From assembly GCA_965219635.1 (NCBI GenBank), contig OZ244783.1, positions 186,001-250,000 on the forward strand: a stretch of DNA of 64,000 bases, given 5' to 3'. This stretch comes from JAPOXR01 sp965219635. GTDB taxonomy: Bacteria > Pseudomonadota > Alphaproteobacteria > Rhodobacterales > Rhodobacteraceae. Made by a program: the position numbers and the translations under genes. The stretch's first letter is position 1. Every line of letters starts with the position of its first letter. Shown one piece after another: positions 43,452-51,796 of this stretch. A model generated the notes under the pieces. It was not told the DNA's origin, made no database searches, and was given only the letters and a program-made list of their open reading frames with translations.

Positions 43452-44432
43452 CTACTGTCCGTACATGCGTCGTTTGCGGGCACGGGTGGCTGTCGTGGCA
43501 TCGTCGCTGCCATCGTGGAAAGAGCCGAAGATCACGTCCCAAGGCATCTCGGCGGTGCCGTAATTGCATTCGAAGTAGCGGTGATGCAGTTGATGAAAGA
43601 AGTCGCCTGCATCAATCCGGCGTTTGTCCCGTGCCACAACCGACTCGAACCCCGAGTGGGAAAATGCCGGGTTGATGCCAAGGTTGTAGAGATGAAACAA
43701 CACATGCACCGGGTGGGATGGTACGATGAAGTGGATGAGCAGGGAGCTGAAATACAGAGCGTGCTCAACCGGGTGCATCGAGATACCGGTCCAGGGTCCG
43801 ATATTCACGTTGCGGTGGTGCAGGCTGTGCGCCAGCCGGTACAGCGGTGGCCAGTGAAGTGCCCGGTGGATCCAGTAGAAGTGAAAGCTGGCCCAGATCG
43901 GGACTAGAACGAACCAAAGGGCAAACCAGGCCGGGTTTGAGGCGAAGCTGACCTGCGGTGCATACCCGTTTGCTGCGGCCCAGAAATACAGCACCTCATA
44001 GGCGCTCCAAAGGGTCACGCCGCTGGCGAGGCTCCAGAACATGTTGTCCAGTACCTGATTGCGAAATGTGTACTTGCCGCTGTCACGTGCCAAATCACGG
44101 GCGTCGAACTTCAGCTTCTTGCCCTGCGCCGCGAAACTGTAGAACCATAGGTGCAGCCCGCCCGCCACTATCCCCAAGGTGATCAAGTTTCGCAGCCAGA
44201 TCATGGCAGCCCAGTCCCAGCTCAATGACTGCATCGTTTCCCAACTGGGCAAGAGCCAGACATAGACAGCCCAAGCCAACACAAACTCCAACAGGACGGC
44301 CGAAATCGCCAGCCAGTAGGAGGCAATCCACCGGAGCCAGGCGATTGGGCGCGGTGGCCAGTTCAGTATGGGCGAGACCGGGATTGGAAGATCCGGATGG
44401 TGGTTCCAGGTGGTATTTCGATTCTGTTCCAT
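43452..44432 (-). CDS. Sterol desaturase/fatty acid hydroxylase family protein
   Basis: Integral membrane di-iron enzyme of 326 residues. The three histidine boxes are HRALH, HSLHHRN with the associated HPVEH, and HQLHHRYFECNYG, spaced over residues 195-305, between hydrophobic helices. Such proteins hydroxylate or desaturate sterols, carotenoids, alkyl chains or small lipids. The ATG at 44432 has GAGGA nine bases upstream; the longer open frame upstream is in the relic region. Ten bases separate it from the PanB-like gene, so they probably act in the same pathway, which I cannot name. Confidence 0.88.
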   Translation of the reverse strand: MEQNRNTTWNHHPDLPIPVSPILNWPPRPIAWLRWIASYWLAISAVLLEFVLAWAVYVWLLPSWETMQSLSWDWAAMIWLRNLITLGIVAGGLHLWFYSFAAQGKKLKFDARDLARDSGKYTFRNQVLDNMFWSLASGVTLWSAYEVLYFWAAANGYAPQVSFASNPAWFALWFVLVPIWASFHFYWIHRALHWPPLYRLAHSLHHRNVNIGPWTGISMHPVEHALYFSSLLIHFIVPSHPVHVLFHLYNLGINPAFSHSGFESVVARDKRRIDAGDFFHQLHHRYFECNYGTAEMPWDVIFGSFHDGSDDATTATRARKRRMYGQ

Positions 44433-44442
44433 GCTCAGGTCC

Positions 44443-44946
44443 TCAAGCAAAGGGATCAGGTTGATGGGATTTGTTGGAAGGCCAGGCGGACCCGGCCTGC
44501 CGGAAAAAGCGCATACCGTCCTTGCCGCTTTCCAGATTAGCCCAGGATCGTTTGGATCCGCTTTCGGGCGAATGGGTAGAGGCGTTGATGTAGACCGTGT
44601 CCGCATCAATCAAGTCGGCAATGCGCATGGCTCTGGTCACACCACTGGTCCAGACTTCCGCAGCGAGGCAGTCGATCGCGCCATTGGCAGTCTCGTAAGC
44701 TCCACCATCATCGCCACAGCCGACTGTGCTGACCACGAGGTAAAAGCACTCGTCTTGTACATCCCGCAAGGCACATTCCGCGCGAGAGCATCCATACGCC
44801 TCCGCAGACGTACCGTGCGGCAGCCCTTGGACTACTGGTGGATTGACACTTGGATGTTCAGCATTGCCCTCAAACAGGCGCAATCCCGGTTCAGGAAGTT
44901 CGGGGCCAATCCCGCCTCCACCAAATGCCAAGGCCTGTCTTTGCAC
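44443..44946 (-). pseudogene. Aldehyde dehydrogenase C-terminal relic
   Basis: An open minus-strand stretch of 167 codons contains segments that line up with the end of aldehyde dehydrogenases: DECFYLVVSTVGCGDD (like EEIFGPVVSVIxFDDE), YETANGAIDCLAAEVWTSGVTRAMRIADLIDADTVYIN (like AN-x-YGLAAGVWTxD-x-RAHRVAxxIxAGTVWIN). The expected catalytic cysteine, NAD-binding part and the rest of the protein are missing and several conserved positions have drifted. So it is a decayed fragment. It lies just upstream of the hydroxylase gene and may be the remains of a former operon member. Confidence 0.6.
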
Positions 44947-45052
44947 GGATCATTCCTGCTTTGGCTTTGTGGCAGCATTGCGCATTTCAAATCGTTCCGA
45001 AAGGCAGAAATGGTGACAGGTCATCTTGTTTTTGGGGAATTATCTGGTCTCG

Positions 45053-45220
45053 AAACGCTCTGCCTCATCTGATCAATGCGTCCGAGGCCGCGGCCCGCCG
45101 CTTGAGTTTTTGCACGCGGCCAAGGAACTGAACGCGCGGCAGCTGGCAGGCAGCAGCCATATTGCAGCCTCGGGAGATTTATTTGGGATGGCTCCAGAAT
45201 TGTCTGGAACAAACCGGACC
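45053..45220 (+). pseudogene. Frameshifted LysR-type regulator relic
   Basis: The plus strand reads LPHLINASEAAARRLSF in one frame from about 45060; after a shift at the T run near 45108, the next frame gives LHAAKELNARQLAGSSHIAAS. Joined, these match the helix-turn-helix of GcvA-like regulators (LRAFEAAARHLSFTRAASELNLTQSAV in the intact LysR gene next to it). The rest is not recognisable. It is the remnant of a paralogous regulator oriented opposite to the neighbouring LysR gene. Confidence 0.5.
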
Positions 45221-45423
45221 TGACGCTCACAGTGGAAAGAAGACTATTGGCGGAGGGGTGGTGCCGAGTAGTGCAATTGGCCTGTTCGTTTCTGATTGAA
45301 TCCGTGGCGTCACCAAAGAATCCGGGAAGCAAACCGCGGCGCCAGTTATCGTTGACCTCTCAGACCGCTTGGGTCGAAACCCCGTCAAGGAGTTGGGCGA
45401 TGCCCGGGGTCCCAATTCAGCCA

Positions 45424-46317
45424 CTATGGGGTCAGTTCGCCTTCAAGCCAATCGAGAAATACATCGACCGATGCCCTTGATGCGTGACGCGATGCAGGGA
45501 GCAGAAAGTAGCTTTCCTGCATTGGTTCCGAGTGGGTCGACACACGCATGAGCCGCCCCTCGGCCAGCAGCCGTTCAGCGATGCTGTCATGTGCCATGGT
45601 GACGCCAGCGCCTTGAAGGGCAGCGGATATCGAAATCACGAATGTTGAAACCAGATTCACTTCCTCGGAACGCTTGAAATTCAATCCCTGCCCCTTGAAC
45701 CATGCATTCCATGTGCCGGTCATTCCTGCACAGTCGAACAACGTTGCCGTCTCCAGATCGGGTTTGCCCTGATGATAGTCCGGCGCACAAACCGGGAAGA
45801 ACCTGTCCCGGGTCAGCCTTCTGGCATTTGCGGGCATCTCGTCATCGCGCCCGAACCTGATCTCCATCGCCGCTTGGGCGGCATGGCGTTCGGGAAGCCA
45901 TATGGGGGTGATAATATTCAACACGATCCAGGGATGGCGTTCGTAAAGGCCGGATAGGCGTGGCGCCAACCAGAAAACCGAGAAAGCCAGGTTGCATTGT
46001 ATGATCAGGTGCTGTCCCCGGTCCCCGCCCGTAAAGGACTGTGTGCCTTTGCGGATCAGGTCGAATGCTTCGCTTACTACCGGCAGATAACTGGCCCCGG
46101 CTTCGGTCAAATCAAGTGCGCGTGTCTTGCGAATGAACAACTGGCGGCCAAGAAAGGACTCCAGATTCCGAACATGCTGGCTGACTGCTGACTGGGTGAG
46201 GTTGAGTTCACTTGCCGCTCTGGTGAAAGACAGGTGTCTTGCTGCGGCTTCGAAAGCCCGAAGCCAGGTCAGGGGTGGCAGGTTGGTAGCCAATTTCCGC
46301 ATGCAAGACTCATGCAT
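45424..46317 (-). CDS. LysR-family regulator (GcvA-like)
   Basis: LysR-type regulator of 297 residues from the GcvA-like branch, with the helix-turn-helix WLRAFEAAARHLSFTRAASELNLTQSAVSQHVRNLESFLGRQLFIRK and an effector domain (LIIQCNLAFSVFWLAPRLSGLY). It is divergent from the aldolase-desaturase pair and is the likely regulator of it. The start may be 46317 or the ATG at 46302. Confidence 0.9.
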   Translation of the reverse strand: MHESCMRKLATNLPPLTWLRAFEAAARHLSFTRAASELNLTQSAVSQHVRNLESFLGRQLFIRKTRALDLTEAGASYLPVVSEAFDLIRKGTQSFTGGDRGQHLIIQCNLAFSVFWLAPRLSGLYERHPWIVLNIITPIWLPERHAAQAAMEIRFGRDDEMPANARRLTRDRFFPVCAPDYHQGKPDLETATLFDCAGMTGTWNAWFKGQGLNFKRSEEVNLVSTFVISISAALQGAGVTMAHDSIAERLLAEGRLMRVSTHSEPMQESYFLLPASRHASRASVDVFLDWLEGELTP

Positions 46318-46413
46318 AAGATAATCTAATGCAATAGCGTTGAAATCTCTGCTTGTCAGCCTGCCGACTGCACAGAAAATGGGTCATGCGGCCAACCGGA
46401 CCGGGGGTAAAGC

Positions 46414-47169
46414 ATGCTGAAGGAACTCGAAAGACCATTACTGGAGTACCAGCGGGAAAGGACAGACCTTGCGGCCGCTTTTCGCTGGACAGCGCGCTTG
46501 GGCATGAATGAGGCGGTGGCAAACCACTTCAGCCTGGTAGTTGACAGAAGCGGCACGCAATTTCTGATGAATCCCAATCAGATGCACTTCAGCAGGATCC
46601 GCGCTTCGGATTTGCTTCTGCTGGATGCAAATGACCCGAGCACGATGGAGCGTCCAGACGCTCCGGATCCCACAGCCTGGGGACTGCACGGTTCAATTCA
46701 CAGGGCTTGCCCGCATGCCCGCTGCATCTTGCACGCCCATCCGGTTTTTTCGACGGTCCTGGCGTCCCTCGCCGACAGCACGCTGCCTCCAATCGACCAG
46801 AATACTGCCATGTTCTATGGCCGGCATGTGGTAGACGAGAAATTCGGCGGACTTGCATTCGAACAGGAGGGCAAGCGCTGCGCTGCTTTGCTTTCCGATC
46901 CTGCAACCAGCGTGATGGTGATGGGCAACCATGGAGTCCTGGTGATCGGAAACAATGTCGCCGAGGCATTTAACCGGTTCTATTATTTTGAGCGCGCAGC
47001 AGAAACCTACATCCGTGCCCTGCAGACGGGCCAGCCTTTGCGTTTGCTCAGTCCAGAAATCGCCGAGCAAACTGCGCAGGAACTGGACAACTATCCCGGG
47101 CAAGCCGAGCGGCATCTGTCCGAGATCAAGTCAATTCTCAATCAAGAGCGATCGGACTACGCGAGTTGA
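46414..47169 (+). CDS. Class II aldolase/adducin-domain protein
   Basis: Zinc-dependent class II aldolase-fold protein, 251 residues. The metal ligands are in CILHAHPVFSTV (HAH) and MVMGNHGVLVIG. The N-terminal RWTARLGMNEAVANHFSLVVD is the usual active-site helix and loop of this family. Members include fuculose-phosphate aldolase-like enzymes and many decarboxylases or lyases of unknown specificity. GGGGG just upstream could serve as ribosome-binding site. The next gene overlaps its end, so both proteins probably act together. Confidence 0.9.
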   Translation: MLKELERPLLEYQRERTDLAAAFRWTARLGMNEAVANHFSLVVDRSGTQFLMNPNQMHFSRIRASDLLLLDANDPSTMERPDAPDPTAWGLHGSIHRACPHARCILHAHPVFSTVLASLADSTLPPIDQNTAMFYGRHVVDEKFGGLAFEQEGKRCAALLSDPATSVMVMGNHGVLVIGNNVAEAFNRFYYFERAAETYIRALQTGQPLRLLSPEIAEQTAQELDNYPGQAERHLSEIKSILNQERSDYAS

Positions 47170-48203
47170 ATCTGATGACCGTTGCCACTCACACCAATGC
47201 AGCGTCGTCCGGAATAATCCTCGAGCGGAAACTGCTGAAGTCCATTGCTCGCCGGTCAGATCGCCCAGGACTGCTGTACTTGGCCAAGTGGGCTGTGCTG
47301 CTGGCAATTACCGGGACATTGGTCATCATGACGATGGGTACCGCGTGGATGTGGCTGGCAATGGTGGTTCATGGTGTGCTGGTCGCTGTTCCGGCCTACT
47401 CCTTCAGCCACGAGACTGCTCACGGAACCGCGTTCCGCAGCATTTGGCTCAATGAGTGTGTCTGCTGGTTCACCTCCCTGATCTACATGGAGGAACCGCT
47501 GCATCGCCGGTACACGCACACCATGCATCACACCTACACCTGGCACGTTGGCAAGGATTGTCAGATGCCATTCGACACGCCGATCGGCGTTGGTGGATGG
47601 CTGACGGAAATGTCGGGGGTTGGCCTGCTGCGTTTTCACATGACGGTATTCTGGCATCTTGCGACGCGCCGCTACACGGATGTCATGCGCAGCGTGGCAC
47701 CGGAAAGCGAGCTTCCAAGGATGACATGGAACGCCAGGGCGATGCTGGCGATCTACGCAGCAATTGCTGCAGCACCATTCTTTGGTGTGTGGTGGCCGGT
47801 CTGGCTGATCGTGATCCCGCGGGTGCTTGGAACTCCCGTCATGCAACTGTTCACGATTCTGCAGCATGTAGAACTTCAGGAGAATTCGCCTTCAATTCTG
47901 GAGAGCACCAGATCGTTCACGACTGGCCCAATCGGGCGGTTCCTTTACATGAACATGAACAACCACATTGAGCATCATCTCTATCCGCAGGTGCCGTACC
48001 ATGCGCTTCCTCAACTTGCCGAGGCAGTGAAGAGCCAGACACCGGCACCGGACCGGGGATTGTTCCGCATGAACCTGGAAGTGTTGCTTGTCATCATTCG
48101 GCGCACCCTTGGCCTTTCAACCAAGGCTCCAACCCTTCGTCAGGCTGAACACATGATTTCCGATGGAGGCCCGGTGGGGCGATTTGCACAGCGGACGATG
48201 TAG
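47166..48203 (+). CDS. Membrane fatty acid desaturase family protein
   Basis: Integral membrane di-iron enzyme of about 345 residues. Histidine boxes: HETAHG, HTMHHTYTWH and HIEHHLYPQVPYHALP. The last is typical of desaturase and hydroxylase proteins of the FA_desaturase superfamily. The start is either TTG at 47166, overlapping the aldolase stop as TTGA, or ATG at 47175. With the aldolase it forms a two-gene operon. Substrate unknown; a small imported molecule is as likely as a lipid. Confidence 0.9.
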   Translation: MNLMTVATHTNAASSGIILERKLLKSIARRSDRPGLLYLAKWAVLLAITGTLVIMTMGTAWMWLAMVVHGVLVAVPAYSFSHETAHGTAFRSIWLNECVCWFTSLIYMEEPLHRRYTHTMHHTYTWHVGKDCQMPFDTPIGVGGWLTEMSGVGLLRFHMTVFWHLATRRYTDVMRSVAPESELPRMTWNARAMLAIYAAIAAAPFFGVWWPVWLIVIPRVLGTPVMQLFTILQHVELQENSPSILESTRSFTTGPIGRFLYMNMNNHIEHHLYPQVPYHALPQLAEAVKSQTPAPDRGLFRMNLEVLLVIIRRTLGLSTKAPTLRQAEHMISDGGPVGRFAQRTM

Positions 48204-48395
48204 CCTGGATGCAATGGGAGCCGGCCAAGCCCTTCCGCCGATGAGTTCGTGAGCGATTGCCTCAATTGGCACCAATCCTCAGTTTTCGATATTGGCTGAA
48301 CCAAGCATCCACTACAGACTGTTCTGCCGAACCCGGCTGCCTCAATCGTTGAGCGAAAGTATGCAGGTCCCGGTTGCACAACACGGTTTGATGAA

Positions 48396-49604
48396 GTGAA
48401 CGAATTAATTGTTAATCCGGCCATCATGCTTTGGGCACGAGAAACCGCTGGCCTTGCGCCTGGAGAGGCAGCGTACAAGATCGCACTCCGCCCAACAAAA
48501 GAAATGACACCTGTGGAGCGGCTTCAACAGTTGGAGGCTGGTGAAGCAGCGCCGACGCGAGCCTTGCTTGTCCGTATGGCGGAACAATATCAGCGGCCTT
48601 TGCTCACATTTTATCTGTCCGGAGTCCCCAAAGAGGGCGATCGCGGCACTGACTTTCGGACTTTGCCAGACGGTAACCGGCCGACCGATGATGCGTATCT
48701 CGACGTTTTGGTACGCAACATGATGGAGCGGCAAAACCTCCTGCGAGCCGCGCTGGAGGATGAAGATGAAGCTGATCAAATTGAGTTTGTTGGCAGCAAG
48801 GCGATGTCCGACGGGGTCCAAGCCGTTGTGGAATCCATCCGCGAGTCACTTCCGATGGGACTGTGTGAGTTCCGGGAAGCGGCCGGAGCTGATACGGCCT
48901 TCTTGCTACTGCGTAAGGCCGTTGAGAGCGTCGGGGTGTATGTAATTCTGGACGGCAAAATGGGCAGCTATCACACGTCAATCAACTTGCAGTCGTTTCG
49001 TGGCTTCGCCTTGTCCGACCCGGTTGCTCCGTTCGTGGTCTTGAACAGCCACATTGCCCGAGCGCAGTTATCGTATACGCTGCTGCACCAATTGGCCCAC
49101 ATTTGGCTTGGCAACACAGGCATCTGTGGTGATCATGCTGGAATTGCGACAGAGCGCTTCTGCAATGATGTAGCCAGTGAGTTCCTGCTGTCCTCGACCG
49201 AATTGGAGCAATTTGCGTTCCCCGGCAATGACAACGATGATGCTTGTGCTGATGCCATCACCTTGGTTGCCCGAAAGCGAAATATCTGCCCTTCGATGGT
49301 TGTGTACAAGCTGTACCGGCAACAGCGAATTGACCGGGAAGTATGGAGTCGTCTCAGCAAACGGTTTCGAGCTGAGTGGGTAAGGAAAAAAGAAGGGCAA
49401 CGAGAACTCTCCCGCAACGACAACGCCACTCCCGGCTCCTACTGGACACACCGCGTCCGTGTCGGGGATGGGCTGGTGGATGTTGTACAGCGGTTGATGC
49501 AAGCGAGAGCGTTGACAACAACCAAGGCTGGGATCGTCCTCGGCGTGAAGGCCAAGGATGTTGAGGACATGATCAGTGCTGGCAGAGGTGGCCACCGTAA
49601 CTGA
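48396..49604 (+). CDS. XRE/ImmA-IrrE-type protein with altered HEXXH motif
   Basis: Protein of 402 residues: an N-terminal regulator-like part (residues 1-75, IALRPTKEMTPVERLQQLEAGEAAPTRALLVRMAEQYQRPLLTFYLSG) and an ImmA/IrrE metallopeptidase-like domain. Family members have HELAHIWLG; here it reads H231-Q232-L-A-H235-IWLG (codon CAA). The second-helix glutamate is kept (E253 in TERFCNDVASEFLL). Without the catalytic glutamate zinc may still bind but peptide cleavage is not expected. ImmA/IrrE proteins cleave repressors in stress response or mobile elements. No DUF4411 partner follows. Confidence 0.85.
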   Translation: MNELIVNPAIMLWARETAGLAPGEAAYKIALRPTKEMTPVERLQQLEAGEAAPTRALLVRMAEQYQRPLLTFYLSGVPKEGDRGTDFRTLPDGNRPTDDAYLDVLVRNMMERQNLLRAALEDEDEADQIEFVGSKAMSDGVQAVVESIRESLPMGLCEFREAAGADTAFLLLRKAVESVGVYVILDGKMGSYHTSINLQSFRGFALSDPVAPFVVLNSHIARAQLSYTLLHQLAHIWLGNTGICGDHAGIATERFCNDVASEFLLSSTELEQFAFPGNDNDDACADAITLVARKRNICPSMVVYKLYRQQRIDREVWSRLSKRFRAEWVRKKEGQRELSRNDNATPGSYWTHRVRVGDGLVDVVQRLMQARALTTTKAGIVLGVKAKDVEDMISAGRGGHRN

Positions 49605-49616
49605 TCAGGGTGTAGA

Positions 49617-49802
49617 TCAACTCTCTGGTTGCGAATACCATGATAGATTCCGGTCAGGGCCACCACTCAATTCGCCGTGTCCCCGAGTTCTTGCTATGCC
49701 CAATTCAGCTTCCGTGCGAAAGGTAAGGCCTGCTCGGCAGCGGGTGATCGGGTCTGGCGGTACAATTGCTCTTTTGGCTGAGGTAGCAGACTCAGTCAGC
49801 AT
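49617..49802 (-). pseudogene. Possible truncated TacT-type toxin
   Basis: A 61-codon frame begins with ATG at 49802, inside the last codons of the TacA-type antitoxin gene, exactly where a GNAT toxin (TacT) would start. The first residues (up to IVPPDPIT) could be the N-terminus of a TacT protein, but the acetyltransferase core is absent. I treat it as a possible remnant; it could be chance. Confidence 0.3.
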
Positions 49803-50103
49803 TCGTGATCAATTGCTTGCGCAATGCAAAAGCCTGCTTGAGCCGGTCATTTGGCCTGGGCGGATGCTCGAGAGCTTCGAAGAATGCTCTTCGGTCTGCT
49901 TCACTTTCCAGCACCGTTACCTTGTGCGATTCAATCGTCGCCTGTGCGGCGTCATCTGTTGGACATTCGACATAGGAACTGACTTCGACATCGCGCAAGA
50001 TTGCAGCGCATGCGGTCATGTCCATTTCCGAATGATCCAAGCGGGTTTCAAGGATCGTGCTCTTCGGTTTGTCTTCAGCAGTTGTACTATTCTCAATGGT
50101 CAT
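49792..50103 (-). CDS. TacA-family antitoxin (DUF1778)
   Basis: Small ribbon-helix-helix antitoxin of 103 residues. ILETRLDHSEMDMTACAAIL aligns with the DNA-binding region and IESHKVTVLESEADRRAFFEALEHPPRPNDRLKQAF is the toxin-binding tail of DUF1778 proteins (VxLSxxDxxAFxEALxxPPxPNxxL). AAGGAGG lies seven bases before the ATG at 50103, a very strong ribosome-binding site. TacA normally neutralises a GNAT acetyltransferase toxin encoded directly downstream; here only a short frame follows, so it seems to be an orphan. Confidence 0.78.
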   Translation of the reverse strand: MTIENSTTAEDKPKSTILETRLDHSEMDMTACAAILRDVEVSSYVECPTDDAAQATIESHKVTVLESEADRRAFFEALEHPPRPNDRLKQAFALRKQLITNAD

Positions 50104-50324
50104 CATGCTGCCTCCTTGGCCAGGCATTGCCACGTCATGGCAGTGCTTCTCCAGCGACAATGAGCGCAGCATGGCGGGTTTCAAGCCCAATTTTGTGGAC
50201 AATCTGATCAACGGAAACTGCAACTCGGCGATCAGATGAGGACGGTGCTGCCTTCAATCGCTATTTCCTTGGGTTGCCAAGTCACTGCCTCAATAAGCAG
50301 TTACCTTCAGAGCCATTGATGCTG

Positions 50325-51698
50325 TCAATCGTCTTGGACCGATTTCCTTAGCCGGTCCTGCACCTTGAGATAGTTCCCTGCGATGGCATCGCGGCGAATG
50401 TGTCGGCCGTAACGAACCACATGGCGCCCCGCCGACCAGACATTTTTCACCTGGTTGCCGGTCGAGGCGAATACCCAGCTGTCCAGCAGCCTGTCGCCGT
50501 CAAGCCCGCTGAGTTCCATGCTCTCATCATCCAGTTCGATCAGATCGGCGAGTTTCCCGACCGCAAGTCCCCCGCAGTTGCGTCCGCAAGCCATTGCGCC
50601 TCCCTGGCACACGCCCTCCAGCATATCCCGTGCGGGTGAAGCACGGTTGATTGCAAGAACTGAACGCGATTGGTGCCTTAGGCGCTGCGAATACTCGAGA
50701 GTTCGCAATTCGCCGGTCAGCGAAATCCGGACATTTGAGTCGGTGCCAACGCCATAGTGCCCGCCCGCACGAACGTATTCTTTTCCATTGAAGATCCCGT
50801 CACCGAGATTTGCCTCGGTAATCGGGCAGAGCCCGGCGACTGCGCCGCTTCGAGCCAGTCCCTTGGTTTCGGGCGATGTCATGTGGGTGCAGTGGATCAG
50901 GCACCAGTTGCTGTCTGTACACGCGTTCTCGAGCAGCCATTCGACTGGCCTTCTGGAAGTCGTTTCAACTACAGACTCGACTTCGGCTACCTGCTCGGCG
51001 GCATGAATGTGCAGGGGCATGCCGGCATGGGTCGAATGCATCGCCGCAATCTCCGCCAGCGGCAACGCCCGCATGGAATGGGCCGCGCAACCGGTTCGAA
51101 AGTCTGGTGCTGCCTGGTTGGTCGCCTTCTGAGCGGTTGCCATCAATTCTGCAAATTCCTCAGTGTCGCAGCCGAAGCGCAACTGTGCCCCTTCCAGCGG
51201 TGCGCATTCCATTCCCGAATGCTTGTACATGACCGGCAGCAACGTGAGACCAATTCCGGTGTTCGCTGCCGCCGACACGATTCTCAATGACATCTCGGCG
51301 GGATTGTCGTGCCGCTGCCCGCCTGCGCCGTGATGCAGATAATGGAATTCTGCAACCGACGCGAAACCGGCCTCAAGCATTTCCATCTGAGCCTGTGCAG
51401 CAATGGTCTCAACATCATCGGGAGTCAGGTGTTCAAGCAATTTGTACATTGTCCGGCGCCAGGTCCAGAAATCGTCATGCACCGCCTGTGAACGGGACTC
51501 TGTCAGGCCAGCCATTACGCGCTGAAAGCAGTGGCTGTGCAGATTTGGAGGGGCAGGGAGCAAGACCGAGCACCTGGTGCCTTCGGGCGGCGAACCGGCG
51601 GACAGGTCAACGATATTGCCGGAGTTGGCTACGGTCAGGAGAACGGACTCCTTCCAGCCATCTTCCGTGAGCGCATGCTTTGCCCAGTATTTCTTCAT
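50325..51698 (-). CDS. hutF: Formimidoylglutamate deiminase
   Basis: Amidohydrolase of 457 residues that converts N-formimidoyl-L-glutamate to N-formyl-L-glutamate and ammonia in histidine degradation. Metal ligands: NLHSHCFQRVMAGL (HxH), PLHIHAAEQVAEVE, LIHCTHM and GVGTDSNVRIS. The motif HDDFWTWRRTMYK after the first ligands is characteristic of HutF. It is transcribed divergently from hutIHU with a 98-base gap that holds both promoters. The pathway then needs a formylglutamate deformylase, not seen here. Confidence 0.93.
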   Translation of the reverse strand: MKKYWAKHALTEDGWKESVLLTVANSGNIVDLSAGSPPEGTRCSVLLPAPPNLHSHCFQRVMAGLTESRSQAVHDDFWTWRRTMYKLLEHLTPDDVETIAAQAQMEMLEAGFASVAEFHYLHHGAGGQRHDNPAEMSLRIVSAAANTGIGLTLLPVMYKHSGMECAPLEGAQLRFGCDTEEFAELMATAQKATNQAAPDFRTGCAAHSMRALPLAEIAAMHSTHAGMPLHIHAAEQVAEVESVVETTSRRPVEWLLENACTDSNWCLIHCTHMTSPETKGLARSGAVAGLCPITEANLGDGIFNGKEYVRAGGHYGVGTDSNVRISLTGELRTLEYSQRLRHQSRSVLAINRASPARDMLEGVCQGGAMACGRNCGGLAVGKLADLIELDDESMELSGLDGDRLLDSWVFASTGNQVKNVWSAGRHVVRYGRHIRRDAIAGNYLKVQDRLRKSVQDD

Positions 51699-51796
51699 GG
51701 TTGGATCGCCCGGGTCGGCGTGCCGGGTACATTGACTCCGGCTTGGCCACCCCTACACTTCAAGCAGGCAGACTTCTCCTTTCAGGATGACAGTTT

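Noticed and set aside
44368..45072. 234-codon plus-strand open frame across the relic region
   Set aside because: Antisense to the aldehyde dehydrogenase relic; no similarity of its own.
49576..50163. 195-codon plus-strand open frame after the ImmA-type gene
   Set aside because: I checked it as a possible DUF4411 partner; it has no such features and is antisense to the TacA-type antitoxin.
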